From contig JAEXBC010000382.1 of assembly GCA_023457875.1 (NCBI GenBank), positions 1-6,430 on the forward strand: 6,430 nucleotides of DNA, written 5' to 3'. The DNA comes from Bacillota bacterium. Its GTDB lineage: Bacteria; Bacillota; Clostridia; Lachnospirales; Cellulosilyticaceae. The position numbers and the translations under genes were made by a program. The notes beneath the pieces were generated by a model. That model was not told where the DNA came from. It saw nothing but the letters and a program-made list of their open reading frames with translations, and made no database searches. The first letter of the stretch is position 1, and each line of letters starts with the position of its first letter. Shown piece after piece: positions 5,702-6,430 of the stretch.

Positions 5702-6088
5702 CTAGACTGATGTTTTCCAAAGACCGTGCAAATTGCAATAAGCAAAAGCAGCTATTGGCGCATCATCTTCAGTAAGCGCAAAAGTAACAATAGGTTCTCC
5801 ATCTACAGGAAGAGCTTTTCTTTGTCCACCGGCTTTGGTTAAAAGATAAACCCATTCAATATGATGTTCACTGGTCATAGGATGTAAAACACTACTTATT
5901 GTAACGGTAACTGTGTTTCCTGAAGTTGTTATAACTGGTAGATGTTTTTCAGTACTTGCCTCAGTAGAATTAGGAATGAGTTCCTTCATCACTTCACCAC
6001 AACAAGTCATTTGCTCCCCACCATAGTTAATCATGCCTACAATGTTGCCACAATGCTTACAAAAATAAAACTTGTGTTCTTCAATCAT
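5702..6088 (-). CDS. dfx: Desulfoferrodoxin (two-iron superoxide reductase)
   Basis: This 128-residue cytoplasmic enzyme reduces superoxide to hydrogen peroxide without releasing O2. The N-terminal desulforedoxin-like domain binds one iron through C10, C13, C29 and C30 (C-x2-C-x15-C-C). The catalytic domain has the square-pyramidal iron ligands H49 (in EKHLPV), H69 (HPM), H75 (EHHIEW), C118 and H121 (YCNLHGLWK), plus the conserved E47 and K48 pair. Two ATGs further upstream are in frame (6104-6106 and 6092-6094). GGAGGT at 6095-6100 is only one base from the second but seven from the third, so I start at 6088, which also gives family-typical spacing and numbering. It is convergent with hydA and has its own promoter. 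In an anaerobe it would protect Fe-S enzymes such as the neighbouring hydrogenase; electrons probably come from a rubredoxin, not seen here. Confidence 0.95.
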   Translation of the reverse strand: MIEEHKFYFCKHCGNIVGMINYGGEQMTCCGEVMKELIPNSTEASTEKHLPVITTSGNTVTVTISSVLHPMTSEHHIEWVYLLTKAGGQRKALPVDGEPIVTFALTEDDAPIAAFAYCNLHGLWKTSV

Positions 6089-6123
6089 TGTCATACCTCC
6101 ACTCATTATATTTATCTCTAATA

Positions 6124-6143
6124 ATTAGGATATTAAACCTAAT
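6124..6143. repeat. Inverted repeat at the dfx transcription start, possible operator
   Basis: ATTAGG at 6124-6129 and CCTAAT at 6138-6143 are perfect inverted 6-base arms eight bases apart. They lie just downstream of the dfx -10 and cover the expected start of transcription near 6140, a usual place for a repressor. The sequence is not a good match to the PerR box I know (TTATAAT-N-ATTATAA), and I cannot name a regulator. In RNA it would give only a weak hairpin at the 5' end of the leader. Confidence 0.35.
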
Positions 6144-6146
6144 ATA

Positions 6147-6176
6147 AGTATATCGTGTCCAAGCTAAGAATGTCAA
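6147..6176 (-). promoter_or_regulatory. Sigma-A-type promoter of dfx
   Basis: On the minus strand TTGACA (6176-6171) is a perfect -35 and TATACT (6152-6147) matches the -10 at 5 of 6 positions, with an 18-base spacer. The predicted start of transcription is near 6140, giving a leader of about 50 bases before the chosen dfx ATG. A TATAAT closer to the gene (6110-6105) would place the start of transcription on the ribosome binding site and is unlikely to be used. Confidence 0.7.
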
Positions 6177-6417
6177 TTCATATCATTTTTTCAGAAGGAA
6201 AATGACGTACTTAGTAGAAGATAGTATAGAATAATCAATTGTTAGAGAAATAAACCTTGATCAATAAAGATGAATGTGAAATAAAGGGAGATAAGAAATA
6301 AAAATAGATAAAAATTATAAATTAATTTGAAGTAAAAGAATTGTGTAGAATTATATAACATATAGAGGTATAGTTATAGAGGGAAAAATAGTCTATTGAT
6401 AGAGAGGATTGTTACAA
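6177..6417. other. AT-rich non-coding stretch upstream of dfx
   Basis: Together with the dfx leader and promoter this makes a gene-free stretch of 329 bases (6089-6417). Past the promoter, the plus strand is A- and purine-rich, with no ORF of useful length, tRNA or strong hairpin that I can see. It holds an 8-base direct repeat TATAGAGG (6361-6368 and 6375-6382), and a weak promoter-like pair for a rightward gene: TTGAAG at 6327-6332 with TATATA at 6352-6357, spacer 19. The region probably contains the divergent promoter of a gene beginning at or after the right edge. Confidence 0.5.
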
Positions 6418-6430
6418 ATGGTTGTTAAGG
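6418..6430 (+). CDS. Possible start of a rightward gene, cut by window edge
   Basis: An ATG at 6418 is preceded by AGAGAGG at 6401-6407, ten bases upstream, a passable but long-spaced ribosome binding site. Only four codons (M-V-V-K) are visible, so no product can be named. Position, strand change and the AT-rich upstream DNA fit a gene divergent from dfx, but this could equally be a chance ATG. Confidence 0.35.

Noticed and set aside
6089..6106. Two upstream in-frame ATGs for dfx
   Set aside because: The ribosome binding site GGAGGT (6095-6100) lies inside or only one base from them; the third ATG at 6088 has the right spacing and gives the usual dfx N-terminus and residue numbering.
6202..6234. 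A 10-codon ORF (MTYLVEDSIE) with AGAAGG upstream
   Set aside because: The ribosome binding site is too close (about three bases), the product is tiny, and AT-rich DNA yields such ORFs by chance.
1..6430. Mobile elements, CRISPR arrays, tRNA or rRNA genes, riboswitches
   Set aside because: I saw no transposase or integrase motifs, no regularly spaced repeats, no cloverleaf candidates and no conserved aptamer-like leader; nothing suggests a wholly new system beyond the hydrogenase locus.

Overview
The window is AT-rich DNA from a low-GC anaerobic Firmicute, most likely a clostridium of the Lachnospirales/Clostridiales type. The evidence is strong AGGAGG-type ribosome binding sites, AT-rich codon use, a group A [FeFe]-hydrogenase operon, a two-iron superoxide reductase and a Rex-type operator. 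I do not claim a species.

Layout. Positions 1-933 (+) hold the 3' end of a DRTGG-domain gene followed 9 bases later by a PHP-family metallophosphoesterase; both families are recurrent companions of [FeFe]-hydrogenase operons. A 191-base gap (934-1124) carries a sigma-A-like promoter, an inverted repeat lying over that promoter, and an 18-base palindrome that matches the Rex (NADH/NAD+-sensing repressor) consensus at 13 of 14 specified positions. Positions 1125-5610 (+) are a tight four-gene operon: hydC (NuoE-like [2Fe-2S]), a stand-alone thioredoxin-like [2Fe-2S] ferredoxin, hydB (NuoF-like, FMN/NADH site plus Fe-S clusters) and hydA ([FeFe]-hydrogenase catalytic subunit with an intact H-cluster site). 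It ends in a strong hairpin terminator (5627-5668) that is also T-tailed on the other strand, so it can serve the convergent gene. Positions 5702-6088 (-) encode desulfoferrodoxin/superoxide reductase with its own promoter. The last 240 bases are non-coding and AT-rich, and end at what may be the start of another + strand gene at 6418.

How the genes work together. HydA, HydB and HydC would form a cytoplasmic NADH-linked hydrogenase, either electron-bifurcating (NADH plus reduced ferredoxin) or purely NADH-dependent, that disposes of fermentation reductant as H2. The Rex site would let a high NADH/NAD+ ratio derepress the operon. The superoxide reductase next door removes superoxide, which damages such Fe-S enzymes. 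DRTGG and PHP are linked by context only. This is a recognisable, essentially known hydrogenase locus. The points of interest are its regulatory DNA, the row of three thioredoxin-like [2Fe-2S] modules, and the unexplained DRTGG/PHP companions.
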